The position numbers were made by a program, and so were the translations under genes. A stretch of 64,000 nt of DNA from Sediminicola arcticus (GTDB taxonomy: Bacteria > Bacteroidota > Bacteroidia > Flavobacteriales > Flavobacteriaceae), in NCBI RefSeq assembly GCF_040566695.1, contig NZ_JBEXAE010000001.1:372001-436000 (forward strand), in the 5' to 3' direction. Of this stretch, positions 15,679 to 24,132 are shown in pieces; position 1 is the first letter of the stretch; each line of letters opens with the position of its first letter. The notes under the pieces are model-generated. The model was not told the DNA's origin. It ran no database searches and worked only from the letters and a program-made list of their open reading frames with translations.

Positions 15679-17253
15679 CTATTTTCCCACAGCAACCTTA
15701 TAGGTTGGATCTTCCAAAACATTTACTTCTATTATGGCATCTGCATTTGCTAATAGCCGTTTACAATCCTTACTCAGATGCTTTAAATGAACCTTTTTGC
15801 CTACTTTAGCATAGCGTTCGGTAATTTTATTTAAGGCTTCAATACCAGACATATCCGCCACCCTACTCTCCTGAAAATCAATGATAACATCAGATGGATC
15901 ATTAATAATATCAAATTTTTCACCGAAGGCAGAGGTAGATCCAAAAAATAGTGGGCCATATATTTCGTAGATTTTCACCCCGTTTTCATCAATGCTTTTA
16001 CGTGCTCTAATACGTTTTGCGTTTTCCCAAGAATAGGCAAGTGCCGAAATGATAACTCCTAAAAGGACGGCAATAGCCAAATTATGGGTAACTGCAGTTA
16101 TTAATGTCACCAATACCATAACCACTACGTCTGAGGTTGGCATTTTTTTGAAGGTCTTAAAACTCGCCCATTCAAAGGTGCCTATCGCCACCATAAACAT
16201 TAGCCCCACCAATGCAGCCATTGGCAAACGTTCTATGACACTTGATCCAAACATAATAAACACCAACAACATAATGGCTGCTGTAATCCCGGATAAACGA
16301 GCTCTTGCCCCAGCAGATGTGTTGATTAAACTTTGGCCTATCATTGCACAACCACCCATTCCCGATAGGAAGCCTGAAAATATATTGGCTGTTCCCTGAG
16401 CAATACATTCCTTGTTTCCACTTCCCCGTGTATCGGTAATTTCATCAATAATATTTAGGGTCAAAAGACTTTCAATTAATCCTACGCCTGCTACAATTGC
16501 AGCGTAAGGAAATATGATTTTAAAAGTTTCCAAGGATAAAGGGATATTTGGAATCGACAAAGGAGGAAACCCACCTTTAATACTTTCTCCTGCCGCAATA
16601 GTATCGGCTACTGTCCGAGTGTCTACCCCAAAACCAATGACAATGGCAGAAACTACAACGATTGCCAATAGGGAAGATGGAATAGCTTTGGTGATCTTTG
16701 GGAAACCCCAAATAATAACCATAGTCAAAATGGTTAGCCCGAGCATGGTCCAAAATGCAGAACCTGATAAAAGGTCTGTAGTTCCCTTCTCATAAAAGTT
16801 AGGAAACTGTGCCATAAATATAATAATGGCCAACCCATTTACAAATCCGAACATCACGGGATGGGGCACCAATCTAATAAACTTCCCCAATTTCAATACC
16901 CCAGCCAATATCTGCAATAACCCGGCAATTATTACGGTAGCGAAAACATAATTCAATATTGTTTCAGGGGTTATGTCAGGAAAATTATCCTTCAACTCTA
17001 GAATAAGACCTATAAAAATTACAGCAACAGCCCCTGTCGCCCCAGATATCATGCCAGGTCTACCACCTAAAATGGAGGTAATCAAGGCAACTACAAAAGC
17101 AGCATAAAGTCCCGTTAAAGGAGAAAATCCAGGTATCAAGGCAAAGGCAATTGCTTCTGGAACAAGGGCAAAAGCCACGGTAATTCCCGATAATATTTCT
17201 GTCCTGTAATTAACCTTCTGTGAAAAATCAAATAGATTTAAATACTTCTTCAT
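15679..17253 (-). CDS. SulP-family anion transporter with STAS domain
   Basis: Inner-membrane anion transporter of 524 residues, family SLC26/SulP. The N-terminal signature ALVPEAIAFALIPGFSPLTGLYAAF and the segment GRPGMISGATGAVAVI are characteristic. About 11-14 hydrophobic segments run to residue 400. A cytoplasmic STAS domain follows at about 415-520 (YGPLFFGSTSAFGEKF, then VADMSGIEALNKI with the possible phosphoserine). Sulfate or bicarbonate are possible substrates; none can be proved. This is one of three SulP genes in the window but, unlike the two at 44-48 kb, it is not beside a carbonic anhydrase. A TATTTTTG box lies about 125 bases upstream (17383-17376). Confidence 0.9.
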   Translation of the reverse strand: MKKYLNLFDFSQKVNYRTEILSGITVAFALVPEAIAFALIPGFSPLTGLYAAFVVALITSILGGRPGMISGATGAVAVIFIGLILELKDNFPDITPETILNYVFATVIIAGLLQILAGVLKLGKFIRLVPHPVMFGFVNGLAIIIFMAQFPNFYEKGTTDLLSGSAFWTMLGLTILTMVIIWGFPKITKAIPSSLLAIVVVSAIVIGFGVDTRTVADTIAAGESIKGGFPPLSIPNIPLSLETFKIIFPYAAIVAGVGLIESLLTLNIIDEITDTRGSGNKECIAQGTANIFSGFLSGMGGCAMIGQSLINTSAGARARLSGITAAIMLLVFIMFGSSVIERLPMAALVGLMFMVAIGTFEWASFKTFKKMPTSDVVVMVLVTLITAVTHNLAIAVLLGVIISALAYSWENAKRIRARKSIDENGVKIYEIYGPLFFGSTSAFGEKFDIINDPSDVIIDFQESRVADMSGIEALNKITERYAKVGKKVHLKHLSKDCKRLLANADAIIEVNVLEDPTYKVAVGK

Positions 17254-17755
17254 TAGATTTTGAATAAATAATTTATGACGACTGGCCAGCTATTCTGGGA
17301 ATATCCCGCTTTGAAATTGTCAAATAAAAAACGATCCCGATAATTTCCATGCGATATCGTAATTAATAAAGCCGGCAAAAATACCAATTTTACTCGGTTA
17401 AAGCCATTATTGAGCAATTAATAGCCAGATTTTAGACGTATTTGTGAAATGATGAGGAATAGTAAACACATTTTGCACATCCCTTAAGCTTTACCCATAA
17501 TGAATTTGCTATTACTACTTTATAACCATGGGCAATAGACCTTTTGGGGTACAAAAATAAGATTTAACTACATTACCATACTTATTTTTTTCTTTAGATT
17601 TGTTTGCTATTTTGAGTGCCCGAACTCCCTGTTTACAATTTTATTTTTGTATTTTTTCAGTACTCATTTCTTGGTAAGACGCATAACTATCTGTTTTTTA
17701 GCGGTTAAGGTGATACTCAGTTTTTTAAGTACATTTGGACAGAATAATTTTTTCA
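17254..17755. other. Intergenic region between divergent SulP and gpsA genes
   Basis: About 500 bases, AT-rich, with no coding remnant or RNA gene that I can recognise. Possible -7 boxes are TATTTTTG on the minus strand (17383-17376, for SulP), and TAGATTTG (17595-17602) and TACATTTG (17730-17737) on the plus strand for gpsA. In such AT-rich sequence the first two could occur by chance. Confidence 0.5.
17730..17737 (+). promoter_or_regulatory. gpsA promoter -7 box
   Basis: TACATTTG matches TAnnTTTG and ends 18 bases before the ATG at 17756. A TTG-initiated extension of the frame at 17735 overlaps this box, which argues for the ATG start. Confidence 0.55.
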
Positions 17756-18757
17756 ATGAAAAAAAATTTACAATTTGCTGTGTTGGGAGGTGGTAGTTGG
17801 GCTACTGCTATTGTTAAAATGTTAACCGAAAATTTAGACCAGGTCTTTTGGTATATGCGTAATGAAGATGCCATAAACCACATAAAGATCCAAAAGCATA
17901 ATCCCAATTACTTAAGCTCAGTGGAGTTTAATATAGACAAGCTAAATCTAACCAGTTCTATTAATACTGCTGTTGAAAATTCAGATGTCTTAATCTTTGC
18001 AATTCCTTCTGCATTTTTAAATACAGAGCTATCACACTTAACTGCATCATTAAAAGACAAGATCATCTTTTCAGCAATTAAAGGAATTGTACCAGAAACA
18101 GGAATGATTGTTGGCGAGCACTTTCACGAAAAATATGACATCCCGTTTGAAAATATTGGAGTTATCACTGGACCTTGCCATGCCGAAGAAGTGGCATTAG
18201 AACGTTTATCATATCTCACCATTGCATGTGCGGACAAATCAAAGGCTCAACTGCTGGCGAAGAATTTAAGTAGTGAATACATAAAGACCAAAATCTCAGA
18301 CGATATCATTGGCACGGAGTATGCAGCAATGCTTAAGAATATTTATGCCATCGCAGCAGGTATGGCCCACGGCTTAGGGTACGGAGATAACTTTCAGAGT
18401 GTATTAATGAGCAATGCCATAAGAGAGATGAAACGCTTTATAAAACGTGTTCACCATATGAAGCGCAATATTAATAATTCGGCATATTTAGGTGATCTTT
18501 TGGTTACAGGTTATTCAGTTTTTAGTCGTAACCGTATGTTCGGTAATATGATAGGCAAGGGGTATACCGTAAAAAGTGCCATGATGGAAATGAGTATGGT
18601 TGCGGAAGGATATTATGCCACAAAAAGTGCTTATCAAATAAATCAAAAGCACAAAAAGAAATCAAAGACACCAATTATGAATGCGGTTTATGAAATTCTC
18701 TACGAGAATAAGAATGCCAAACTAGTTTTCCAAAAGCTGACGGATAAATTGGATTAA
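17756..18757 (+). CDS. gpsA: Glycerol-3-phosphate dehydrogenase [NAD(P)+]
   Basis: Reduces dihydroxyacetone phosphate to sn-glycerol-3-phosphate for membrane phospholipid synthesis, in the cytoplasm. The product is 333 residues, the family's usual length. The N-terminal Rossmann motif is VLGGGSWATAIVKML. GPCHAEEVALERLSYLTIA corresponds to the conserved GPSxAxE region, and the catalytic lysine is in GTEYAAMLKNIYAIAAGMAHG. The segment LLVTGYSVFSRNRMFGNMIGKG matches the substrate-binding domain. The ATG is preferred over the in-frame TTG at 17735, which lies in the promoter. Confidence 0.94.
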   Translation: MKKNLQFAVLGGGSWATAIVKMLTENLDQVFWYMRNEDAINHIKIQKHNPNYLSSVEFNIDKLNLTSSINTAVENSDVLIFAIPSAFLNTELSHLTASLKDKIIFSAIKGIVPETGMIVGEHFHEKYDIPFENIGVITGPCHAEEVALERLSYLTIACADKSKAQLLAKNLSSEYIKTKISDDIIGTEYAAMLKNIYAIAAGMAHGLGYGDNFQSVLMSNAIREMKRFIKRVHHMKRNINNSAYLGDLLVTGYSVFSRNRMFGNMIGKGYTVKSAMMEMSMVAEGYYATKSAYQINQKHKKKSKTPIMNAVYEILYENKNAKLVFQKLTDKLD

Positions 18758-18805
18758 CCAACCAAGTGATCACAGTTGAAAATTAAATTCACAAAAGGAT
18801 TAAAA

Positions 18806-19120
18806 TTAATTTTCCTTACTGAAGCTATACTCCCGTTCAACCAAACATATTCGAACTTTATAGGAGCCGTACCAATCTGAAATGCCTTTTTTTTGGGCCA
18901 ATATATGTTCTGTTTGCTGCTTCCAATCCGCGATTGCCTGTAAGTTTTTCCAATAACTCACCGTAATCCCAATATTATCCCGGGCACTTTCTATCCCAAG
19001 ATATCCCGGTTGCTGTTTAGCCATTTCCTCCATCAAATTAGCCATTGAAGCGTACCCATTGTCTCCAACTGTTCTCGTAGAGGTGAAAATAACCGCATAG
19101 TATGGAGTATCAAGATGCAT
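18806..19120 (-). CDS. Antibiotic biosynthesis monooxygenase (ABM)-domain protein
   Basis: Predicted cytoplasmic dimeric alpha-beta-barrel protein of about 104 residues. From the chosen start (MHLDTPYYAVIFTSTRT) it shows the ABM pattern: YYAVIF strand, a helix MANLMEEMAKQQPGYLG, then ITVSYWKNLQAIADWKQQTEH. Relatives include YdhR/HmoB-like oxygenases and heme-degrading enzymes; function cannot be assigned. The frame is open further upstream (to 19159), but that would overlap the upstream gene. The Met at 19120 starts 4 bases after that gene's stop, so the two form an operon. Confidence 0.75.
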   Translation of the reverse strand: MHLDTPYYAVIFTSTRTVGDNGYASMANLMEEMAKQQPGYLGIESARDNIGITVSYWKNLQAIADWKQQTEHILAQKKGISDWYGSYKVRICLVEREYSFSKEN

Positions 19121-19124
19121 AAAC

Positions 19125-19481
19125 TCAGTTGATATATTCCTTCTCCACAAAATAGCCAACTAGGGCCTCTTTCATTAAGATCGATTGCTCTCCCGACTTC
19201 AGGGTAGGTAGTTCTTCTTTTATGGTATAATGTGGCCAACCTTCTTCATCAAAAAAATGAAACTCGTAGTAGCCATAGGGCTCTAAAAGCCTACAAATGG
19301 CGATGTGCATTAGGTTCACTTTTTCATCCTTCTTGAACTCCCTATGCAATTGCCCTAATTCCTGAACGCCTACCAAATAAATTATAGCATCTAGCTCCAA
19401 AGGATCTCCATCTGCAAATTGGGCGGATAACTTGGTTACCAACACATCCCATCGTTCTTTTAATTCAATATCTCTAGCCAT
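19125..19481 (-). CDS. Conserved protein of unknown function
   Basis: Predicted cytoplasmic protein of about 118 residues (MARDIELKERWDVLVTK... at the chosen start). I do not recognise a named domain. The sequence is mostly helical with an aromatic-rich strand region (EPYGYYEFHFFDEEGWPHY) and a Leu/Glu-rich N-terminal half (DPLELDAIIYLVGVQELGQL). It has no signal peptide or membrane segment. The start at 19481 lies 18 bases after a TACCTTTG -7 box; an upstream in-frame Met at 19514 would overlap that box. It precedes the ABM-domain gene by 4 bases, suggesting coexpression. Confidence 0.65.
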   Translation of the reverse strand: MARDIELKERWDVLVTKLSAQFADGDPLELDAIIYLVGVQELGQLHREFKKDEKVNLMHIAICRLLEPYGYYEFHFFDEEGWPHYTIKEELPTLKSGEQSILMKEALVGYFVEKEYIN

Positions 19482-19498
19482 GACTTTTAAAGTAGCCC

Positions 19499-19527
19499 CA
19501 AAGGTACAAATCAAAATTCTATATTTG
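19499..19527. promoter_or_regulatory. Divergent -7 boxes between the unknown gene and cvpA
   Basis: Minus-strand TACCTTTG (19506-19499) precedes the 19481 start by 18 bases. Plus-strand TATATTTG (19520-19527) precedes the cvpA ATG by 15 bases. Both match TAnnTTTG; no clear -33 boxes were found. Confidence 0.45.
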
Positions 19528-19542
19528 TGAAAACACAGTTAT

Positions 19543-20031
19543 ATGAGTTTTTTGGATATTGTTTTAGGCATCTTATTGCTTTTTGGGCTTTTAAAAGGGT
19601 TAAAAAATGGACTTCTAATAGAAATAGCCTCCCTTATTGCCCTAATAGCAGGTCTTTATGGTGCGATTCACTTCTCCTATATTGTTGGAAACTATCTTTC
19701 TGGGCATTTAGATTGGGATGAAAATTACATGAATCTTACAGCCTTTATCATCACCTTTATAATTATTATACTCTTGGTATCCCTTGTAGGCAGGCTACTT
19801 ACCAAAGTAATTGATTTTGCCATGCTTGGACTTTTAAATAGAATTGCTGGAGGTGTTTTTGGCATGTTAAAAGTAGCCGTAATTTTGGGTGCATTTTTAA
19901 TATTTTTCCATGACTCCGTTTTTAAATTCGGTATCGTAAACGAAGAAACCATTGAAAAATCTGTCCTCTATGATCCCATAAAAGAAATTGGAGCTTTTGT
20001 TTTTAGTAAGGTCTTACGACAAGAAAAATAA
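19543..20031 (+). CDS. CvpA-family inner-membrane protein
   Basis: Integral membrane protein of 162 residues with four predicted helices. The start MSFLDIVLGILLLFGLLKGLKNG, with the conserved K/R-G-x-K-x-G turn after helix 1, is the CvpA signature. Helix 3 is TAFIITFIIIILLVSLVG, followed by the conserved GLLNRIAGGVFGMLKVA and the last helix VAVILGAFLIFF. CvpA was linked to colicin V export and affects envelope stress; its molecular role is not settled. It stands alone here. Confidence 0.85.
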   Translation: MSFLDIVLGILLLFGLLKGLKNGLLIEIASLIALIAGLYGAIHFSYIVGNYLSGHLDWDENYMNLTAFIITFIIIILLVSLVGRLLTKVIDFAMLGLLNRIAGGVFGMLKVAVILGAFLIFFHDSVFKFGIVNEETIEKSVLYDPIKEIGAFVFSKVLRQEK

Positions 20032-20095
20032 TTATTGTTCCAGAAGGGCACATTACCATATAAAAGCGATTATTAGGCAGTATCACTATGTAAGA

Positions 20096-20867
20096 TTAGA
20101 TATGGCTATAAACCAACTCTTCGTAAACTAGCTCCTCAGAGACATCAGGCACATTCCCCATGTATTCCTTTCCTCTTAACCTTCCAACTGTGTAGGCTTC
20201 CAGTTTATTTTCAGGAAAGGCAGAAATCATCTTTTCTAACTGTTGTTTATCCAAATCATCATGAACGGGTTTTAACCATTCATTCTCTAATTCTGAATGT
20301 AAAATGACTGGCATTCTCGCTCCATTTAGTTTTGGATTGTTATGGATTTTAGACATCATAGAATTACCAGTTGTGGTTACAATAGAAAATGTATTTAGCC
20401 AGGTTTTTGTGTTGGCTTCATACCAATCACTCCACAATCCGGCTAATGCCATAGGACTATGATCTTTCTTTTCTATATAAAAAGGATAGGTTTTTCCATT
20501 AAAATGATGGTGTTCGTAAAAACCATCTATATAAATAATACAACGACTATTTTTCGCAGCCTCCCTAAACGATGGTTTTTCAAAGATGGTTTCTCCCCTT
20601 GCATTTAGGTTACTGTTCCATACTTTTTTTAGTTGATCCTTATTTTTTACCCAATGCGGTACTAAGCCCCAAGAAGATACTTCAGGATAAACAGGGGAGC
20701 GGTCCGTATAAATAAGAATTAGGATGGTTAAAACCAGACGCATGGTTCAAGGGAAGATCTGTTAATAGAATCAATTCCTCTTGAATTTCTTCCATAGCCT
20801 TTTGATCTCCACTTCTTTTGGCGCGGCTGAGTTGGGCTTCTAAACTGGCTTTAATATCGTAGCACAT
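20096..20867 (-). pseudogene. yedK: Abasic-site crosslinking protein YedK/HMCES (SRAP), frameshifted
   Basis: SRAP-domain proteins form a thiazolidine bond from Cys2 to abasic sites in single-stranded DNA. The start MCYDIKASLEAQL (ATG at 20867) supplies the catalytic Cys2, and this frame runs to FNHPNSYLYG before a stop at 20682. The rest of the domain lies in the next frame: IYTDRSPVYPEVSSWGLVPHW, NLNARGETI (catalytic Asn), IYIDGFYEH (Glu) and GARMPVIL. The two frames match one continuous SRAP protein with one surplus base (or two missing) near 20715-20740. Either the gene is broken, or there is a sequencing error; a separate start at 20743 (MRLVLTIL) would yield a protein without the catalytic Cys. 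Confidence 0.8.
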
Positions 20868-21187
20868 GATAATTAGTCTTAAAATATTCCTTAAATCGCA
20901 ATTATTTAAAGTTATCGATTTTAAAGGAATCAATAAAATAATATTCATTTCCAGTTTTCTGTTCCACCGAATCGAAATAGATCATCCCTTATCCACATAA
21001 ATGTAAGAACTCTATTACAATACTCTAAAACATGACACATTTCAGCGAAATATAAAGTCAGTTTATCCTATTTTACCTAAAAATGTAGTACTATTACATA
21101 GCAGTTGATCCCAAATCAACAGAACTAGAAGATCCCCCTTCCTCCCTACTTAGTACTTGAACATACCTACTTGCGATAGAACACTTT
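20868..21187. other. Intergenic region before the CAP-domain gene
   Basis: About 320 AT-rich bases with no coding remnant or RNA gene that I recognise. A small inverted repeat (GTTGAT at 21104-21109, ATCAAC at 21115-21120) sits about 70 bases before the next gene. No consensus -7 box stands out. Confidence 0.4.
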
Positions 21188-21664
21188 ATGAAAACAAGGT
21201 TACACTTGGCTGCAGTGGTTTTTTTCGTTTTGTTGGTTTCATCTTGTAGCAAGGAATCCATTGACGATAGTTCCATTCCAAAAGCCGAAAATGCGGTTAG
21301 CGTAGAGCAAGAACTACTGGTCATGCTCAATGATTACAGAACTTCTTTGGGTTACTCCAGCCTTAATTTTAGTACCGTGGCCTATAATTATGCCAATGAT
21401 CATACAGATTATATGATCGCTATGGGCACCATCAACCATGACAATTTTAGTGCAAGGGCCTCTAAAATATCAACTGAGGTGAATGCTTCAATAGTGGCCG
21501 AAAATGTGGCTAAAGATTATACCTCCGCAAAAAAAGCCTTTGATGAATGGATGGCTAGTGCAGGACATAGAAAAAATATAGAAGGAGATTTTTCGCATAC
21601 TGCAGTGAGCGTAAAAAAAGATAAGGCTGGTAATTTTTATTACACCCAGTTGTTCTACAAGTAG
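21188..21664 (+). CDS. CAP (SCP/PR1-like) domain lipoprotein
   Basis: Predicted lipoprotein of 158 residues. The signal peptide MKTRLHLAAVVFFVLLVSSC has a lipobox with Cys at residue 20, followed by a KESIDDSS tether. The CAP domain covers residues 40-155: LLVMLNDYRTSLGYSSL, YNYANDHTDYM with the conserved His, NHDNFSARAS, ENVAKDYTSAKKAFDEWMASAGHRKNI (the typical GHRKN loop), and a final aromatic strand FYYTQLFYK. Bacterial CAP proteins are extracytoplasmic and mostly uncharacterised. It is a single-gene unit. Confidence 0.88.
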   Translation: MKTRLHLAAVVFFVLLVSSCSKESIDDSSIPKAENAVSVEQELLVMLNDYRTSLGYSSLNFSTVAYNYANDHTDYMIAMGTINHDNFSARASKISTEVNASIVAENVAKDYTSAKKAFDEWMASAGHRKNIEGDFSHTAVSVKKDKAGNFYYTQLFYK

Positions 21665-21769
21665 TCTTCTTTAAAAGCCATTTACTTTTCTTAAATTAGC
21701 GTTAGATTTATTTGGTATCCAAACCATGGAATGCTCAATAGGCAACTGAACAATTACAAAATTAAGAGT

Positions 21770-22309
21770 ATGGCAATTCAGAAACCATTCAATTTAAACA
21801 AATGGATAGAGGAGAATAGGGATTCTTTAAAGCCACCCGTGGGCAATAAAAATCTCTACAAGGATGCAGGCGACTATATTGTAATGATCGTAGCAGGACC
21901 AAATGCAAGAAAAGATTACCATTATAATGAAACCGAAGAGCTTTTTTACCAATTAGAAGGTGCTATTGAAGTTCATATCCAAGAAGACGGAAAGAAAAAG
22001 ACCATGATATTGGGTCCAGGAGATATATACCTACATCCCGCTAAAGTACCTCATTCCCCAGTTCGTGAAAAAGGGTCAATAGGCTTGGTCATAGAACGTA
22101 AAAGATCTGAACTAAATATAAAAGACGGACTACTATGGTTTTGCGATAATTGCAATCATAAACTATACGAAGTATATTTCCCATTAAACAACATTGAAAA
22201 AGATTTCCTTGGGCATTTTAAAACGTTTTATAACTCCAAAGAACTCAGGACTTGTGACAATTGTGGAACGGTAATGCCTTTGGATGAACGATATACCGTC
22301 AAAGATTAA
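21770..22309 (+). CDS. 3-hydroxyanthranilate 3,4-dioxygenase
   Basis: Non-heme Fe(II) cupin enzyme that opens the ring of 3-hydroxyanthranilate to aminocarboxymuconate semialdehyde in the kynurenine route to quinolinate and NAD, or in tryptophan breakdown. The chosen ATG gives 179 residues starting MAIQKPFNLNKW, close to the usual bacterial length; an upstream ATG at 21731 adds 13 residues without family similarity. The cupin metal site is visible as DYHYNETEELFYQLEG and LHPAKVPHSPV. The C-terminal rubredoxin-like second iron site has two Cys pairs, CDNC near residue 125 and CDNC near residue 162. No other kynurenine-pathway gene is in the window. Confidence 0.92.
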   Translation: MAIQKPFNLNKWIEENRDSLKPPVGNKNLYKDAGDYIVMIVAGPNARKDYHYNETEELFYQLEGAIEVHIQEDGKKKTMILGPGDIYLHPAKVPHSPVREKGSIGLVIERKRSELNIKDGLLWFCDNCNHKLYEVYFPLNNIEKDFLGHFKTFYNSKELRTCDNCGTVMPLDERYTVKD

Positions 22310-22350
22310 CCTTGTCAAAAGATATTACCCCTTGTGAGAAAAATCTTCAT

Positions 22351-22358
22351 TATATTTG
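22351..22358 (+). promoter_or_regulatory. Likely promoter -7 box of the histidine kinase gene
   Basis: TATATTTG matches TAnnTTTG and lies 31 bases before the ATG at 22390. A TTG at 22332-22334 gives a 16-base spacer, slightly short. Confidence 0.45.
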
Positions 22359-22389
22359 ATTTGTAACTTTATAATGAGCAAATTATCTA

Positions 22390-24039
22390 ATGTTTGGAAA
22401 GGAAAAATTCAAATATCTTATCATTATATTTTTAGGGGGTTTAGCTTCCTGCTACCTATTCTATTCTGCCAACCAAAGACAGGTCACCCAAAATAATTTT
22501 ATCATCAATAACGCCATCACAAGGGCTAACCTTAAATTCAACAAGGAATTGGGTAAGGCGAACATTGTTATGGAATCCATGGCCTTTTTTTTCAAATACA
22601 ATGATAGCGTGTCCCTTGAATTATTTGAAGAATTCACTAATCCCTTTATCATTGGTTTACCTGGCATTAAGGCCTTGGAATGGGCTCCCCGTATTGCAGA
22701 TGAAAATAAGTTACTTTTTGAAGACTCTCTAAAACGGGTATTTGATAGTACTATACGAATCTCTAAAGTAGATTCTATTTCAGGATTAGGACTGGTAGAT
22801 AAAAAGAAATACTACTTTCCAGTTGAATTTACCAATCCTGTTTCTCATTTGAAAAACGTAATAGGGGTAGATCTTTCTTCGGATTCAAGAAACAACTTTA
22901 CTTTAGCCTTGGCCAATAGGACCAAAAACATTGTTTTTTCACAACCTATTAAATTAATAACAGCAGAAAAAGAAGATCATTATGGCTTTTTAGTGCTAAA
23001 GGCTGTTTATGGCTCCAAAGAGAATGAGGTTGTAGGTTATGTGTTAGGAGTATATGACATGACGGAATATATCGCTAAAATTTTGGACACTGAATTAAAA
23101 GTTTTAGACATAGTTATAGTGGATGAAGACCAAAACAAGGCTCCCTTATTTTCTAGTTTCGATCAGAGTAAAGCTTTAGATCTCACTACAACTTTGCAAA
23201 AAAAAGCATTGAACGTGGCTAACAGAAAATGGCATGTTCAATACTTCGCAAAAGACCTTTATGCGACCTTTCCACATACAATAGAATCCTATTTCTTATT
23301 ACTCTTTGGCTTTGTAATTACCTCCCTGATAGGATTTATCGTCTTTAGAAATGACAACTACCAACATACCTTGGAAAATAGGGTGAGTCTACGAACAAAG
23401 GAACTAGAGAATTCGAACAAAGAAAAACTAAACTTACTTCAGGAAATTCATCATCGTGTAAAGAATAATTTACAGATGACTTCGAGTCTCATAAATATCC
23501 AAAAACGGAAATTGACGAATAAGGAGGCTATTACAGCCTTGGAAGATAGCCAGTCCAGAATCATGGCCATCGCCTTGACCCATCAAAAAATATATCAAGA
23601 TGATAATTCTAAAACCGTAAATCTTAAGGACTATTTATCAGACCTCATGGTGTACCAAAGGAAATTATTACCTACAGTAAATTACACTATAACTTGTCCT
23701 GAAATTCATTTAAATCTTGATGTGGCCGTGCCTATAGGATTAATTCTTTCTGAGTTGGTGACCAATGCTCTGAAACATGCCTTTGAAATATCCTCGGATG
23801 ATAATCAATTACATATTCTAGTCACCCAAGAAGAGAGCGGGGCGCGTTTAATACTCATTAGACTGACTGATAATGGAAAAGGATTACCTAAGGATTTTGA
23901 CCCAGAAAAGACAAAGGGAATAGGTTTTAGAATAATTAACTCCCTTTGCAAACAAATTTCGGCTCAAATGAACTATACCAGTGACGAAAACGGGACAACT
24001 TTTATCCTTTCGGTAAAAAATCTTGAAAATATTATTTAA
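22390..24039 (+). CDS. CHASE-domain sensor histidine kinase (HisKA_2 type)
   Basis: Inner-membrane sensor kinase of 549 residues. Helix 1 is at about residues 7-25. An extracytoplasmic CHASE-like domain covers 70-270 (PGIKALEWAPRI, then the FPVEFTNPV region). Helix 2 is at about 303-322 (SYFLLLFGFVITSLIGFIVF). A coiled linker leads to the H-box LQEIHHRVKNNLQMTSSLI, typical of the HisKA_2 (HWE-like) group. The ATP-binding domain has an N-box (LVTNALKHAFE), a G1 box (TDNGKGLP) and GIGFRIINSLCKQ. CHASE domains sense small molecules; the ligand is unknown. No response regulator gene is adjacent, so it is an orphan kinase here. Confidence 0.88.
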   Translation: MFGKEKFKYLIIIFLGGLASCYLFYSANQRQVTQNNFIINNAITRANLKFNKELGKANIVMESMAFFFKYNDSVSLELFEEFTNPFIIGLPGIKALEWAPRIADENKLLFEDSLKRVFDSTIRISKVDSISGLGLVDKKKYYFPVEFTNPVSHLKNVIGVDLSSDSRNNFTLALANRTKNIVFSQPIKLITAEKEDHYGFLVLKAVYGSKENEVVGYVLGVYDMTEYIAKILDTELKVLDIVIVDEDQNKAPLFSSFDQSKALDLTTTLQKKALNVANRKWHVQYFAKDLYATFPHTIESYFLLLFGFVITSLIGFIVFRNDNYQHTLENRVSLRTKELENSNKEKLNLLQEIHHRVKNNLQMTSSLINIQKRKLTNKEAITALEDSQSRIMAIALTHQKIYQDDNSKTVNLKDYLSDLMVYQRKLLPTVNYTITCPEIHLNLDVAVPIGLILSELVTNALKHAFEISSDDNQLHILVTQEESGARLILIRLTDNGKGLPKDFDPEKTKGIGFRIINSLCKQISAQMNYTSDENGTTFILSVKNLENII

Positions 24040-24088
24040 ATTCCCTGAAATCAATTTTCCATTCCCTTTCAAACTAATGTTAATTGCA

Positions 24089-24096
24089 TAACTTTG
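24089..24096 (+). promoter_or_regulatory. Likely promoter -7 box of the aldehyde dehydrogenase gene
   Basis: TAACTTTG matches TAnnTTTG and lies 36 bases before the ATG at 24133. A -33 element is not clear. Confidence 0.45.
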
Positions 24097-24132
24097 TAAG
24101 AATCTAACATTTATTATATAAAAAGTTATAAA

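Noticed and set aside
16049..16399. Plus-strand frame opposite the SulP gene at 15679-17253
   Set aside because: Antisense to conserved transporter codons; no start context or family.
17595..17602. TAGATTTG as a gpsA promoter
   Set aside because: Over 150 bases upstream in AT-rich sequence; the TACATTTG at 17730 fits better.
20682..20743. Separate second gene starting at 20743 (MRLVLTIL)
   Set aside because: Its sequence continues the SRAP domain, so it is one frameshifted gene.
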